The notes under the pieces are model-generated. The model was not told the origin of the DNA and did not search any database. It was given only the letters and a program-made list of their open reading frames with translations. The position numbers and the translations under genes were made by a program. Positions 22,679 through 34,560 of a stretch of 64,000 bases of DNA are shown in pieces. The DNA is from Isoetes taiwanensis (Eukaryota; Streptophyta; Lycopodiopsida; Isoetales; Isoetaceae), in the NCBI GenBank assembly GCA_021234155.1, contig JAJEKV010000054.1, positions 5,813,962 through 5,877,961 of the forward strand, read 5' to 3'. Numbering within the stretch: position 1 is the first letter of the stretch; each line of letters begins with the position of its first letter.

Positions 22679-24592
22679 TTTTTTTTTTTTTTTGAGAGAA
22701 TGGGGTTTTTCATTAATTATAGAAAAAGGTACATTGATGTGAGTGAGCCATAAAGTAGGCTAATTAAAAATTGAACTTGCAAGCAAAAGTAACATGAACA
22801 AAAGTAACATAAGTAAATCTTCGTGCTATATGTGTAGCGTAAATATTTATTGTTATGAACTAGTTAATGCGCCTTGTGAGAGAAAAACTGTGATCTTTGC
22901 AACCAAATTGAACGAAAGCAGAAAGTCTTGAGATTAATGCGGTGATAGGTAAATGTTGGCAAAGAACATGTAGACAAAAACCCGTCGATCCGTAGTGCTT
23001 TCGATTGGACTTAAGGGTGGATGAAAGGGAAGATGAAATCAGTTAGAAATGATAGGATGTGAGGAAGTCAAGGTTTGGCGTGGAAGTCTGGCTGCAGAAT
23101 AAGAATATTTACCATTTCCCGGTTTAGCCTTTGGATCAACTATGATAGTTGTGGACATCAAGATGATGAGTGTGCCATAAGCATCTGCTAGCCATCTATG
23201 GTGATAGTAGCATTATGCATATCAAATTGTTGATCTGCCATCCGCCTACCGTTGCTTTCCATGAACCACCATAAGCTGTACCATTAAGTGAGTGCCTCAC
23301 CAGAACTCTATGACCAATCAATTTCATCGCCGGAATATCCGGGATATCAATAATGTGGATGCCCCCGCGACTTAGGCCTGGGTCCATAATCCATCATCAC
23401 ATGAACCTAATGTCATGAACTAGTCTCCCACCGGGGAAAAGTCGTACTGGCGGCTCCAGCGATGTGTTGAAATCTGCTAAGGCTCATCATGTAATCTAGC
23501 GGAAAAAGGCAGGTCATTGTCGATAAAGTGTGACAATTGCAATTTAATTTAAACAACAAGTGAGAACCAATGAAATTACCAATACCATACCATTTATTGT
23601 CCTGAGAATCATATCTACATGCATTTGACTAGTTGCAGTCATTTCAATGTCATAAATAACTTGTGTTTTATCGATTATGTAGATGATCACATTTGCCTCC
23701 ATAATGACATCTGTTTCTATGTTTCCATACATTCCATAGATGCGTTGGAAACAAAAAGAGTTTCTAAAAGCTTCATCATTCATCATAAACCATTTAATTT
23801 TGAAAGTATCCTCAAACCATAACATGACACGCAGAAGATCAAGGGGAAAGTGCCATACAATGTGTCGAAAGTGACTTTGTTTTTTTGACCCATTTTTATC
23901 ACGTGAGAGGTAGGGGGTTTTTGCCACTACTTTCTAAAATTTGCCTTTCAAAATGCATTATCTGTGGGGGTGTTTTTGTGCACGCTACATTACCCCCTTA
24001 CTATTAGGGGCGAAGATGTGTTCTAAAGTTTCTACATTACCAAAGCCCGGGGCGGTTTGGATTAATGGGATGAGTGTTACGGTTTTGAATGCCTAGAAAT
24101 CATTTCAGATTTGATAGACTTTTGTTTTGCAACAAGCCAAACAAAGTATGAGATTTTGGGGGTAAATAGGAATTCCAAATGTTTTTTGAAACAATCGGTT
24201 TTGGTTTCATCGAGAATCCCATTACAATTTAGCTTTTGAAGGCTTATTTGACTTGTTTAGACATGTCGTAGACTTTGGAAAACTTTGTAAATAGGCTTGT
24301 CGGATAAAGTCCAATCAATACAAATGGGATTATCCATTGGAGTTGATATTGCAAACCTATGCATGATGTATCTAAAGAAGGATACGTCACAGAAAGAACT
24401 ACCTCTTATTTTGTGCTTCAAAAGTAGTCCAAGACATCCATCGTTTTGATCCCCAAAGATCACCAAGAGTCCGAGGATATTAAAAGTCTTTCCATTTTTA
24501 TAAAGCTTTTTATGCCCGATAGCTAAAGGAGTAGAGTCAGTCCCTTGAGAAATTAGAGTTCCAAAATATGCTCGTGTTAATATGACATTTTT
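22679..24592 (-). mobile_element. 5'-truncated LINE splitting exon 3 of the unit B gene, copy 1
   Basis: Poly(T) at 22,679-22,693, then sequence matching 57,631-59,375, including KCNRYHMQ-like and zf-RVT segments now broken by errors. The target-site duplication is blurred by errors (CTTCCTTTT / TTTCGCCCTTT). Being in both 35-kb copies, the insertion predates that duplication. Confidence 0.7.
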
Positions 24593-26001
24593 TCGCCCTT
24601 TAGAGTCAACATGTTGGGAGTTTCATCTTTGGAGGTTATATCGGTCGGGAAGCTCACGAAGCTAGCTAGGAAATGCCAAAGTGTGGTCTCGATGGTCAAA
24701 TAAGGACTTCCTTGATATTTTTTTTTTTGAAAAGTGCTAGAGGTGGCACCTAGGGTCCGATAGGTAGTGCAAAAAATAAAGCTTCTACCTCTAAGGCCGA
24801 ATTACCTCAGATCAGCTAAAGAGCGGAGGACATGAAAGCGGATGGATCGAGATAAAGATGAATTTGACAATGGCCCAGGCTAACTATCGGTAGAGATCCG
24901 GCCGGAAGGGATGTAGAGAATCCAAACTAAGAAGACAAAATCAAGATGATCTGATGGAATCGAAAGCTCTAGTCGGGAGTTAGCATAAAGTAATGAAGTA
25001 TCAACCATAGTTCAAACACTAAGTGATGTGGTTGACACTTGGCGGGAACAGAGACAATAGAGGTAAAGCTCATCATTGCGAAGTTGAGCAGGGAACGAAG
25101 AAAGGTATGTTCTTCAAACGAAATGACAATCGGCGCGGTAGCGATTTCAATTTCTTTTCCTTGTCTCACAAGTGTGTGCTTTCTTATTCTGACCTAAACC
25201 GGCTTCCTCCAAAATTACGGTGTTCGATTTGAATGGAGTGCTCACGCAAAAGCGTTACCTAAAGCACAATTCGACCTATCATGGTATGCCACGTAAACCA
25301 TTTGAGGTATATGTCCGTCATTATCACGAAAGGAGATGTTAGACCAAGCTTTCACTTTATTTTTCAGCAATTTGGTGCGTCGATGGAGAATAAAATATCT
25401 GAGGAAGTTTTGAGAGTAGTTCTGAATTACATAGAGATTGGGCATCCGTTTGGGATCGAGCAAATGTAAGTCATTTAAAACCGAAGGGGATCCAGGGTAA
25501 AAATATATTTGTGAATGCTTGGCGACATGATGGATGACTTGGGCGTTCGAGGAGAAGGAAGACATCATTATAGTTGATGATGGCGCTTTGAAGTGTTGCT
25601 TCAATCGGTCCACGATCACTAAATCCACCATCCTATCATCACGGTATGGATTTACCACCGGATGATTTTTACGCTAAGCTTCATTGGTGTCATGCAAGAA
25701 ATAGCCGGGGAAAAGCGATAGAAGAATACAAACACTATACCCATAACTTGATGGACGGAAATTGCGGGGACCTTGAGAAAATCGTTATAGAAGGGAACTC
25801 TTTTGATATATATATGTATCTGGAAAATACACTTTCCATAAATGTTTTGAATATGAAATATACTTTACGAAAAGGTTTTGAATATATATTATGTTCTTGT
25901 AGCGGCATTATTGGTACTATATGCGTATTGTATTATTAGATTATGTGTATGGTTTTGCTATACTTGCAATAATTTGTATGTATATCACGAGTCAATAATT
26001 G

Positions 26002-26281
26002 GTGTGTATAAATAGATATGCATGAAATTGCCAAGCGATAAACCCGGCCTCTGCACTTCTTGTTATTATGGCACATTCTATTACGCAAGATGACCCATGA
26101 GGACCTCTGCGGTGCCGCCCGACTAGAAATAGAACTTGAGGGGCGGTTGTTTGTCGTTGCAATGAATCCGTCAGATTCTATCCACGATCCCTTTGATGTT
26201 GTAATCCATCTTCAATGGAATCGAGCATGCTTTGTTCATGATGGAGAGGATCTGGGGGCTTGTCGATGATGAATGGGTTAG
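26002..26281 (+). CDS. Small acidic protein gene of unit B with TATAAATAG box, copy 1
   Basis: TATAAATAG near 26,008, ATG 26,068, stop 26,279-26,281. Same gene as 60,868-61,089; here CAG/CTG errors (CGGTGCCGCCCGACTAG) disturb the frame, but PFDVVIHLQWN is intact. Confidence 0.45.
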
Positions 26282-26419
26282 TTTTTTAGTTTATATTCTA
26301 TTATAATGCTATATTTATGCCAGCGAAATGTCAGCCGCCTTGCGTTTTAGTTTCCACGAAAATCTAAGTTTTTGTAGCAACTTGCTTGCCCGTTATTTAT
26401 AAGTAAAGCACTAAAATTT

Positions 26420-26690
26420 CAATCCTATAGATTTCATTGCCGTACGTGATGAGTGCGAAATAATAAGCAATTTCCTACTTTCTATATTGCCAACATTACG
26501 TCATAATATGGGTGATTTCGTCCGAATATTTGAATGCCTTTCCATTTCAACACAAAATGCATCTTCCTAGCCGAAAATAAACTCGATTGCAAAAGTGTGG
26601 TTAATTCAATATAATGGTCAATAAAAGGCTTATCTGGTTGCGATTTTGGAATAGACATAATCCCAATTAATTGAATGATGGTTACTACCA
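26420..26690 (-). pseudogene. Minus-strand ORF remnant downstream of unit B, copy 1
   Basis: Matches the ORF at 48,202-48,460 (FIDHYIELTTLL, RKMHFVLKWKGIQIF). Two stops are shared with the clean B copy at 61,225-61,500, so it is a remnant. Confidence 0.4.
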
Positions 26691-29190
26691 ATTGTGGCGA
26701 GCACAAGAGTTGACCCTTCTAATAACTTCGGGATCTTGTCGAACTTAAGGTTAGATCTAAATTGCTCTAAAGAACTTTGCAAAAGTTACTAGTGAAGAAT
26801 TTAATCTTCCATTTAGCAATTATGGAATGATCCATTCTTATCCATCAAGGATATAACAATCCAAAGATTTACTATCCATAATATTCTCAATATGTAGATT
26901 ACAACAATTGATCAAATCAGGGCCAGGGGAGCTTCTAGCTCTGGAACTCAACCTTTGATCCCGGCTACATTGTTGCTATCAATTTGTGCTTGACTTGCAA
27001 ATTAAGCGCATATGCACTCAATGGGGTTAGTCCTTGTGACTAAGTAGGGATCCCTAGGCTGCCCACTTGCGCATTGAACATCTTAGAAATCTTGGATAAC
27101 AAGAACATAAAGACAAGCAAAGACATTAGATCCTATGTGAGGATAGTGCTAGAGAAGGATAACATAATCAAATGAAATACAACAATACAACAATAAGCAT
27201 TAAAAGCAAAAAAGAACATAGCCAAAATACCAAAACATGGAACCATAGCTCAGGGACAATGGGAAGCTCGGCCGACCCTATATCACGGAGGCCACATTGC
27301 TTGAAACATGCCCAATTCACATTAGGTGGGGTGGTGGGGTGAAAAGTATCTTGCGGATACACTTCCCATATGTCATTTGGAGGGCCTCTTACCATGGAGT
27401 CCACGAGGTGGGTATTAGCATCCCTACCGAGGAGACTTCGCCCGGTGTCCCCAGGCACAAGTATACAAAAAAGAAACACAAATGAACATGAGCATCTTGG
27501 GAGGAGTAGCTAAACAAGTGATGAAGATCTAATGACCCAAATAAATCGATGTATCATTCTTAGAACCACTACTACGATATAGATGTAGGCTAACTCCACA
27601 TTGTTATTTAAATAAGATCCTTAGCTATGGTTTTATTTCTTTTAATATAAAAGCCACTTCCTTAGCTTCTAATAAACATTATGCAACTAATATGAGTATT
27701 CAAAACCCGATTCAGGACTTTATTATCCTTGATCTTAGAACAACTAACTATACGGTATTTATGCTTGCTAATTTGTTCTCTAGCATATGCCCCATATCCC
27801 TGAAAAAGAAATATATCTTATCACAATCCTTAATATTGTTCACATGAATTACAAATTTCCATAGTTAGACAATTATTCAAACAATGTGTATTCTTACAAT
27901 TTGACGAATTGCGATTCTTCATGCCCAATATCCTCTTCTTGGCTAAACTCGGATGCAACCCATTTCTATCCAGTTACTTTGCACTTACGTTTTGACATGA
28001 CAATAAATATGACTAAAAGCAACAACTTAGCAAATCAAAGAAAAACAAGACAACAAAAAAAGATAATGGACATACCAAACATGGCATTGGAATTCGTGCC
28101 GACGGCACAAAAGCCATACTTATGGTCATCGATTTGGACTCATTTTGAGCATGAATTCATCAAATTAGATCCGGCTTTACGTTCCAACAAATCCCGGGCG
28201 ACTTGGCGGAGGATTCAAAGGTCCATATTGGCATGTTGAAAGTTCGATATCTACCTTCTCGGTTTACTTCAATTCTACTCAAAAAGCCTCTTCTGGGCTA
28301 AACGACTTTTTTATTTACATCCTAATTTTGGCCTATTTAGGGCTTAACCTATGGTTTTCAAGTAGTTATCATAATCCATCTTTGTTGGCGTTCCTCCGCA
28401 TTTGCAAAGAGATCTTTGCTGATTCATGCCCAAAGCGTAATCTTATGATAACTTCTAATCCAAACTTATCCTCGATAGTCAATTGGGCTTGACATCTTTG
28501 GTCATATTGAGCACATAATTAGCAACTTCGGACCCACAACTAGTCCATCCATTTCTTATAGTATTGTTGGTAACCAACATATCCTATATAGACCAATGTT
28601 ACTCCATGTAGCGATTCCTCGACTACCTAAGCTTTCCCTCTTGACACAAGCCTTGCCTTCATTAGCCTCATATTGCTCAATGAGCTTAATGCCTTTGCTT
28701 CATTATTAGGCCCAATTTATCCAAACAGTCACTTCTGCGTTCATTATGAGTTGTCTGCCGAGCAAATGTTAGCACCTAATTCTTTTGTGCTACTAGACTG
28801 CAGCATCCAATTCTGCCGCCATCGCTCCTATGAAATAGAATAGCTTAACTATACTTACACATCCGATTAGGGCCGGTAATAAGATCCACAAATTGGTCCT
28901 ATGTGGAAGGCGGTAGTATATATCATCAGGGATGTGGTTATCACGGACACGGTTATCGACCATTGTGGTTAATCCAGGGACTGGCGGTTTGAAGCCCAAA
29001 AACTAGCTGTTTTTTGCTCTTTTTGATCGATTACGCTCTATTTTAGCCTTAAATCTCTTTCTCTCTTCATCAATCTAACATAAAGGGGCATACAAAGCGA
29101 TTGGCATGCTTTTAAAAGCGGATCAAACCGCTTACGGGCGACAAAAGTGATCGATCAAAATTTACGCTTGCAGCCGCCGCGGTCTACGCT
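26690..29190. other. Flank of unit B, no recognised gene, copy 1
   Basis: About 2.5 kb at roughly 36-40% G+C that reappears at 61,500-63,980. Short ORFs here differ between the two copies and share no frame, so none is supported. I saw no LTR, PBS, TIR or RNA gene. Confidence 0.5.
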
Positions 29191-29194
29191 TGGT

Positions 29195-29345
29195 TTTGTC
29201 AGGATTAACCACTTTTTGTCGGGATTAACCATTTCGGCTGATATCGGATGTCGGGATTAACCACCTTGGCTGTGCGGGGATGTGGGATCCCGATCTGGGA
29301 TGTCGGGATTAACCACTCTGTTTTGTCGGGGATTAACCATCCGGA
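29195..29345. repeat. Interspersed GTCGGGATTAACCA repeat
   Basis: Five copies of GTC(A/G)GGATTAACCA separated by 6-35 bp of variable sequence, some with TTTTGT before the unit. The second copy begins at the window's right edge (GTCCGGATTAA at 63,990), suggesting the true unit may be GTCCGGATTAACCA with errors at the CCG. Confidence 0.6.
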
Positions 29346-32300
29346 TGATAAATCACGGAGTTCCGTCCTATGCAATCTTTGAAACACCAAAACAAATTGA
29401 AGAATTCTAAAAATTGTTAGCGAAGTAGCATGAAGAAGGCATCAGATTCTTTGCCGGACTTATCGGGGAAAAAGTTGCGGGCTTAGAACGAGGAGGCATA
29501 ACTTTGGTAAAACTCAAATGAACCTTTGTAATGCATAGGGAGCTCATGGATTCATCAAGAACCTCTAAATGCTTGGGATTTCTTGGGAAAAGCTGCGGAT
29601 CTTTGACCTTATTCGACTTTGCCCAAGGGTTTCTCGTCTTAGTCGAGGTTACCCCCTAGAAGAATTAGTAGGTGCCCAAAGGTTTTGTCGTGATAAATGC
29701 GCTATCGACAAAAGCTCCAACTTGTAATTTCGTTCGAGAATGCTAACAAAAGCTCCACCATCGATTTTGGTTTGAAAATGCTAATTATGCTTGGCTCCTG
29801 TCACATTATCTAAAAGATTCGTTGGTCCCTAATAATTTAAGCTTCAATGAACTACAAGATAATAATAAGATAATGCAACCTACAACTTTTCCTCTCTATT
29901 CTTATTAATGTTTGCCCAATTCATTTGGTATTTGGGGAGGGTATTCTGGCAATGGTGGGGATTAAGATTCTGGTATTGTATTGTATTCAAAATGGTATGT
30001 TTGTGTATGTGAGAGCTGCTTATTTGTTGCGGGGGTCAAGTTTCTATTTGGGTGATCGCGTTTGTGCTATTTTTTTTAAGTGTGGGCAATGGTTTGAACG
30101 GAAATATTGGTAGGTTTTGGAATTCTTTGTGTCGACATAGCGATGGCCTAGGAGGCTATTGTGAAGGATGGTGTCGGCGATTGAGCAGAGCCACGAGCAT
30201 TGGTGGCGCTTCCATGCGACGGTTTTAGGCGGGACATCTCCGCAGGAGCTTCGGTTTTAATGTGGGCGTGTCTGCGAGCGAGTGTCGGTTTTTTTAGTCA
30301 CAGGCGAGTCAGGATCGCCATGGCTATATGGTCGTGCCGATGGTACATAACTTTCATTAAGCATCCGAAAATTCCTTAAACATTCCGGACACTAAATATG
30401 GCGGTGGCGTTTGTATTGTTGCAAAAGGAAACATTGGCGCAAGTCGACAAATCCTACCTTTGCAAAGAGTTCTCAAAGTTGGTGAAGCGGTACATTACCA
30501 AATCAGAGCAATCTATCGGGGAGGGATGCAAGAAATTTGAGGGTGAAGGTTAAAATTGAGGGGGTGTGTAGAATTTGGCAAGGATAGAGAAGGCAGTGAA
30601 ATGAATGGAGGCAGGCACAAATAGAATTTTGATGCCGTCACGCTTTGTTTGTAGCATTCATGCATTTATGCGGGTAGATGGCATTGGAAGGGTTCTGGGT
30701 GGCCGAGATGGCGGGGAGGTTCGAATCCTCCAGATACGGTTGGGATTAATTGGGGATTAATTAGGGGATTACGTGCCCCTCTTTGCTTCTCACGCTTGGA
30801 ACTTTTTTGGTGCAGTGGGTTCAAATCCCACATGTCTTCCCGACAACAAAAATGGAGGGCGTTTGTTGTCGTGAGGGGATCGATAGATGGATTCCTCTTT
30901 CCTTCAACCATATGGCGGTATCTTGCGGATTACAGTCTTGTGATGCGGGGCGATGGCCCCGGGTAGATACGGGCCTATTTTTAAATTTTAAGGCCATGGC
31001 GCTACCAATGGTTATACATTCGATGTGCACCTTTGAAATTTGTATGGGTCCTCTTGATCAAAAAGCAGGGAGGCCCTTGATGTGGCATTAAAGGGAGTAG
31101 AATATTCCTCCCATCAACGGCTCAAATGGAAATTGAAAACATCCATAATATATGAATTGATAAACTCCTAATCGGTTCACAACTCACGAAAAACCCCTAT
31201 TTTTTAATAAACCCCCACCCCAAAAAAAAAACTTGTAAAACTATTTGCAAACATAATCACTTATTTTCTAGACCAAAGCCATTTGAAAAAACCAAAATTT
31301 GGCAAAAGTTAATTTTCCTAGTAAAATGCACACGCTCATCATTGCATTTGCAAAAATTGGTCATTTCTTGTTTTGGGCTTTTTCAAGGTCCAAAATCGCA
31401 TTCCCTCTCTAGAAAAGAAAACAAGAAAAAGAAGGGAGAAAAATCCATAGTGAAAAAATAACACATTAAAATGCATCGTTGAAATTAACACAATCGAAAA
31501 TGCACACAATTAAAAAATAACACAATAAAAATACACGCTTAATCTAAAATAACACAATCGAAAACTTTTCTTATATGAGTCTTTGGGATATACATTCAAA
31601 ATTTTTTTGTTAAAACTAGCCCTAAAATAGTCAGAGCCAAGAAACCGAATTTTACTAGAGCACCCGGATCCAAAGGGGTTCACATAGTTTTAGCCGTACA
31701 ATGGTGAGTAACCCTTGCACTCACACGTCAGGGTACCCCTATGTGATAGGTGCACCCATCCGACTGGACCTCCAGCCCCAATTTGCAGTTGCCTTGTACA
31801 TAGCAATAAACGTTAGAAACTAAGAAATCCACTTATAAATCATGCAATGCAAAACAAGGTCTTTGCGCCACGAGGGTTGCCTTTGATGGCTCGAGGTTGT
31901 GGTTTCATGGGTTACGATTTTAAGTTCTTGTGCTTTCGAATGAGCCTTGAGAACAGATGTTTTTATTAGTAAAGTTGCTATTCATTTGGGATGGTTGTAT
32001 GTGTTGTTTTCTATCATGTAGTGATTGTTATGGGTTTTATTAACACAAATTAGTGAGTTCATGTGATTGTATTGGTTCTCTAGAGTTGTAACATTTTGTT
32101 CGACATGTATGCGAGTCTCATTCAGATTCTGTGAGGTCTGAGAATATCACCGACCATCTCGTAATAAAAATGTAGTCTCATATTGGCATTCTATTCCTAT
32201 TCTCTTGTCAAATATTTACATTAGGAGGTTGGAACATAAAACACTTTCTACGCGCTAATCACAGGCTCAACTCTCGAGGGCGATTTTTTTTATTTTGCAT
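29346..32300. other. Single-copy region of this window, no recognised gene
   Basis: Not repeated elsewhere in the window because copy 2 runs off the edge before it. Two tRNA T-arm-like hairpins occur on the + strand: GGAGGTTCGAATCCTCC (about 30,714-30,730, preceded by GTGGCCGAGATGG, a fair A-box) and GTGGGTTCAAATCCCAC (about 30,818-30,834). Neither has a matching acceptor stem or anticodon arm, so they look like tRNA-derived repeat (SINE) remnants. 31,440-31,560 is rich in AACACAAT repeats. Nothing else supportable. Confidence 0.35.
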
Positions 32301-32318
32301 TAAGATGGGTTTTAGCCA

Positions 32319-34390
32319 TTAAAATGAATCATGCTTGAAATGCTTATTCCATAGCCTACAAAACTGGGTTGGGATATAGAGGCTTTCACCCAAGTTCCCT
32401 GCTTCAATCTCTCTTTTCAATGGGATGGCAATCTCTTTCAACAATAACTCTAACTGCTCATCCTTCTTACTCTTATAAGCATGTTTTCTCAGATTGAAAT
32501 CCATACATATTTTCAAATATTTCCTTTGCAAATGGTAGCCTGGAGGTATTCTACTGTGCCGTTGTTCCCGCAGTAATGCAATTTACTACCATTTTCATGT
32601 CTCTTTTGCTGGGCCAGCTAAGAAGAGGTTGGAATTCCATGTATATTTCATCCATGCTTTTATAACATATCCACTTTCCATTCAATGGGAATCTTTTCTT
32701 CTTTGATCTTTCATCCCTAATTGCATAGCCAAATATGGTGTACATGAAATTCCTCCCGCTATTACACTTATGTTCGATATACCACCATCTCCTCTATTGT
32801 GAACATTCTAATACTGAGGCCCAACAACATTCACTTCCTCTAACCATCGAGGGCTTCGTGGAGAACAATCATAATCGACTTGCATCTTTTGGTGGGATAA
32901 TGTTTGAAAGTTGGAAGTGGCCTCTTGCTACATCGTGTGAACATTATTGACAATGGTTCTACATCTATAGGAAACATGTAGTTCCCCTCCAGTTGAATAC
33001 TGTCCCTAGGCCATGCAACAATAGTTGGAACCTCTAGTTGCTTCCACACAAGCAAGGCATTCTTGTTTGCCTGAACCCTTTTCCTTCCAATTGTTATATA
33101 ATTTTGAGATTGCCACACCTAACTTTGTCCTCCCCTAATCTTTCATCATTCACTTTGCATTGATAGGATGCGCTAGAACAATAATCCCTTCTCCTTTGCC
33201 TCTTGTTGCATGCATGCGGGGATCTTGACCTTTTGTTTTTCAATGGGCCAGTATAAAAGTACAATTTTTTTTCCTTTGGCATCATCCTTTTCATTTCTGG
33301 TCTTTTCCTTTCCTTTGCCATCATCTTTGTCATCTTCATTAGTTGCGGATTTTTCCTTGCCTTGATCAGCATCATTGGGGGCCTTGGGGGGTTTAGCATT
33401 TTGCATGCCATTGACCTAAAATGCATAAAAACATATAGTAAATTAGCATATCCAATTAACATCTCCCTAGCATGAGTTAACCTATAATATATTAACCTAT
33501 AATAACCTTAAATGTTGTAACCTTAGAAACAACTTTTTAAGGTTATTATAGGATTAGCGCTTTTAGGTTAGAAGTTAATTATAATTATAGGTTATTATAG
33601 GTTAGAAGTTTTAAGGTAGGTTATTATAGGTTAAAAGTTAAGGTTAGAAGAAGTAAGTTTACAACTTTTAAGGTTAGAAGTTCTAAGGTTAAAACTTCTA
33701 ACCTTAAATAAATATAACCTTTAAACTTCTAAAACTTAAAACTTCTAAATTCTAATTCATAAACTATTAAACTTAAAACCTTAACTATTAACTTATAACC
33801 TTAAAATATTACCTTAAAATTTCTTATAACTTATAACCTTAACCCTTGTAATAAATTTTTGAGTTATTATGGCTGATGCAATTTTTAAAGTAGTTATTAC
33901 ATTCGGTTTACCTCCCTTTCCAAATTTTACGTCTCTCTTTGAGCTAGCTGGTGCGATTTGAACTTCATACTAGTGTGCCCACAATCTGCCGGCCGGTCGT
34001 TTACAATAACAGTGCGCTACAATCTATTTGGTGTGCTTACAATCGGTGCTTTTCGAATAATCCGGCGCTTTTTATTTGGTGCACTTCGAGCTTCTCGGCT
34101 TCGGTAAAACTTTTATTCAAAAGCTTTTCTAGTTTTTAACCGGCTTCCGGTTTTTCGGCCGGCTTTTCGATTTTTCGGCTTTTTTCTCTGCGTGGCTTTT
34201 CGGCTTCTACAATCTTACGCTTTTTGGTTTTACGCTCCAAAGGTTTCACCGGCCCGGGGTTTTGATTTCTACAAAGCCTTCGGCTCAAAGGTTTCTCGGC
34301 TTCTTCTCGGCTTCTATTGGCTCAAATCATCTGCTATTGGCTTCTTCTCGGCTCAAATCAAAACCGGGATTATGTCTTAATTTTGGGATA
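32319..34390 (-). pseudogene. Third, degraded copy of the DUF7869 transposon 5' half
   Basis: Matches 1,300-3,600: LYIPTQFCRLWNKHFKH at its left end, then the FQPLL segment, a DUF8039-like ISKLYDNWKEK / VPTIVAWPRDSIQ part, shortened KEKT repeats (33,290-33,400), the AT-rich mixed repeats (33,480-33,880) and a reduced CT-rich leader. The part with HDKMD, QLDN and GHTHED is missing: homology stops at 32,319. More diverged than the two full copies and with internal deletions, so a separate older insertion or duplicate. Confidence 0.65.
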
Positions 34391-34560
34391 AATTTTATAT
34401 TGCATTTTTTTAGTAACTTTGTTAAATTCACTTTTTTAGTAACTTTGTTGCCCTTAGACTAGAATAGACGTTAACATATAATCACACACGGGAATATAAA
34501 TTCACACCTTAACTTCAAATTATAAAATCATATATCATGAAACTCAAGTAGTACACAACT

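Larger units (their letters stand above)
15996..25806 (+). pseudogene. Large ParB-like / HAD-phosphatase gene of unit B, copy 1 (LINE-interrupted, noisy)
   Basis: Exon 1 15,996-16,109 (donor AGGAAGCAG|GTATTT, cleaner here than in copy 2), exon 2 from 16,756 (TTTCAG|GATC) to about 17,861. The 3.3-kb intron holding an LTR element ends near 21,280; exon 3 follows, split by a LINE, and the HAD exon ends at 25,806. The ATAATATAG stop and the LINE are shared with copy 2. Exon 2 opens with clean sequence (16.85-17.1 kb, WYVEIFKTSGKTDLIFMSRV); beyond about 17.1 kb CHG-type errors break nearly every ORF. Use 50,980-60,605 for the gene model. Confidence 0.5.

Noticed and set aside
16867-25806. Heavy pseudogenisation of unit B copy 1 as a biological process
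   Set aside because: Most breaks are at CAG/CTG sites and are absent from the otherwise identical copy at 51-60.6 kb; only the shared lesions (LINE, TAG codons) are counted as real.
7602-26281. Unit as an inserted giant virus or Polinton/Maverick segment
   Set aside because: GT-AG introns in every gene, plant-type promoters, and no capsid, packaging ATPase, integrase or B-family polymerase seen.
27168-27485. ORFs of about 60-100 codons on both strands (also 62,071-62,330)
   Set aside because: The frames are not the same in the two 35-kb copies and no family or splice context is visible.
28060-28239. Plus-strand ORF with MALEFVP (also 62,876-63,136)
   Set aside because: The two copies agree only for the first 20-25 residues before changing frame, and there is no second copy in unit A or conserved splice site to support it.
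30690-30850. Functional tRNA gene
   Set aside because: T-arm-like hairpins lack anticodon arm and acceptor stem partners.
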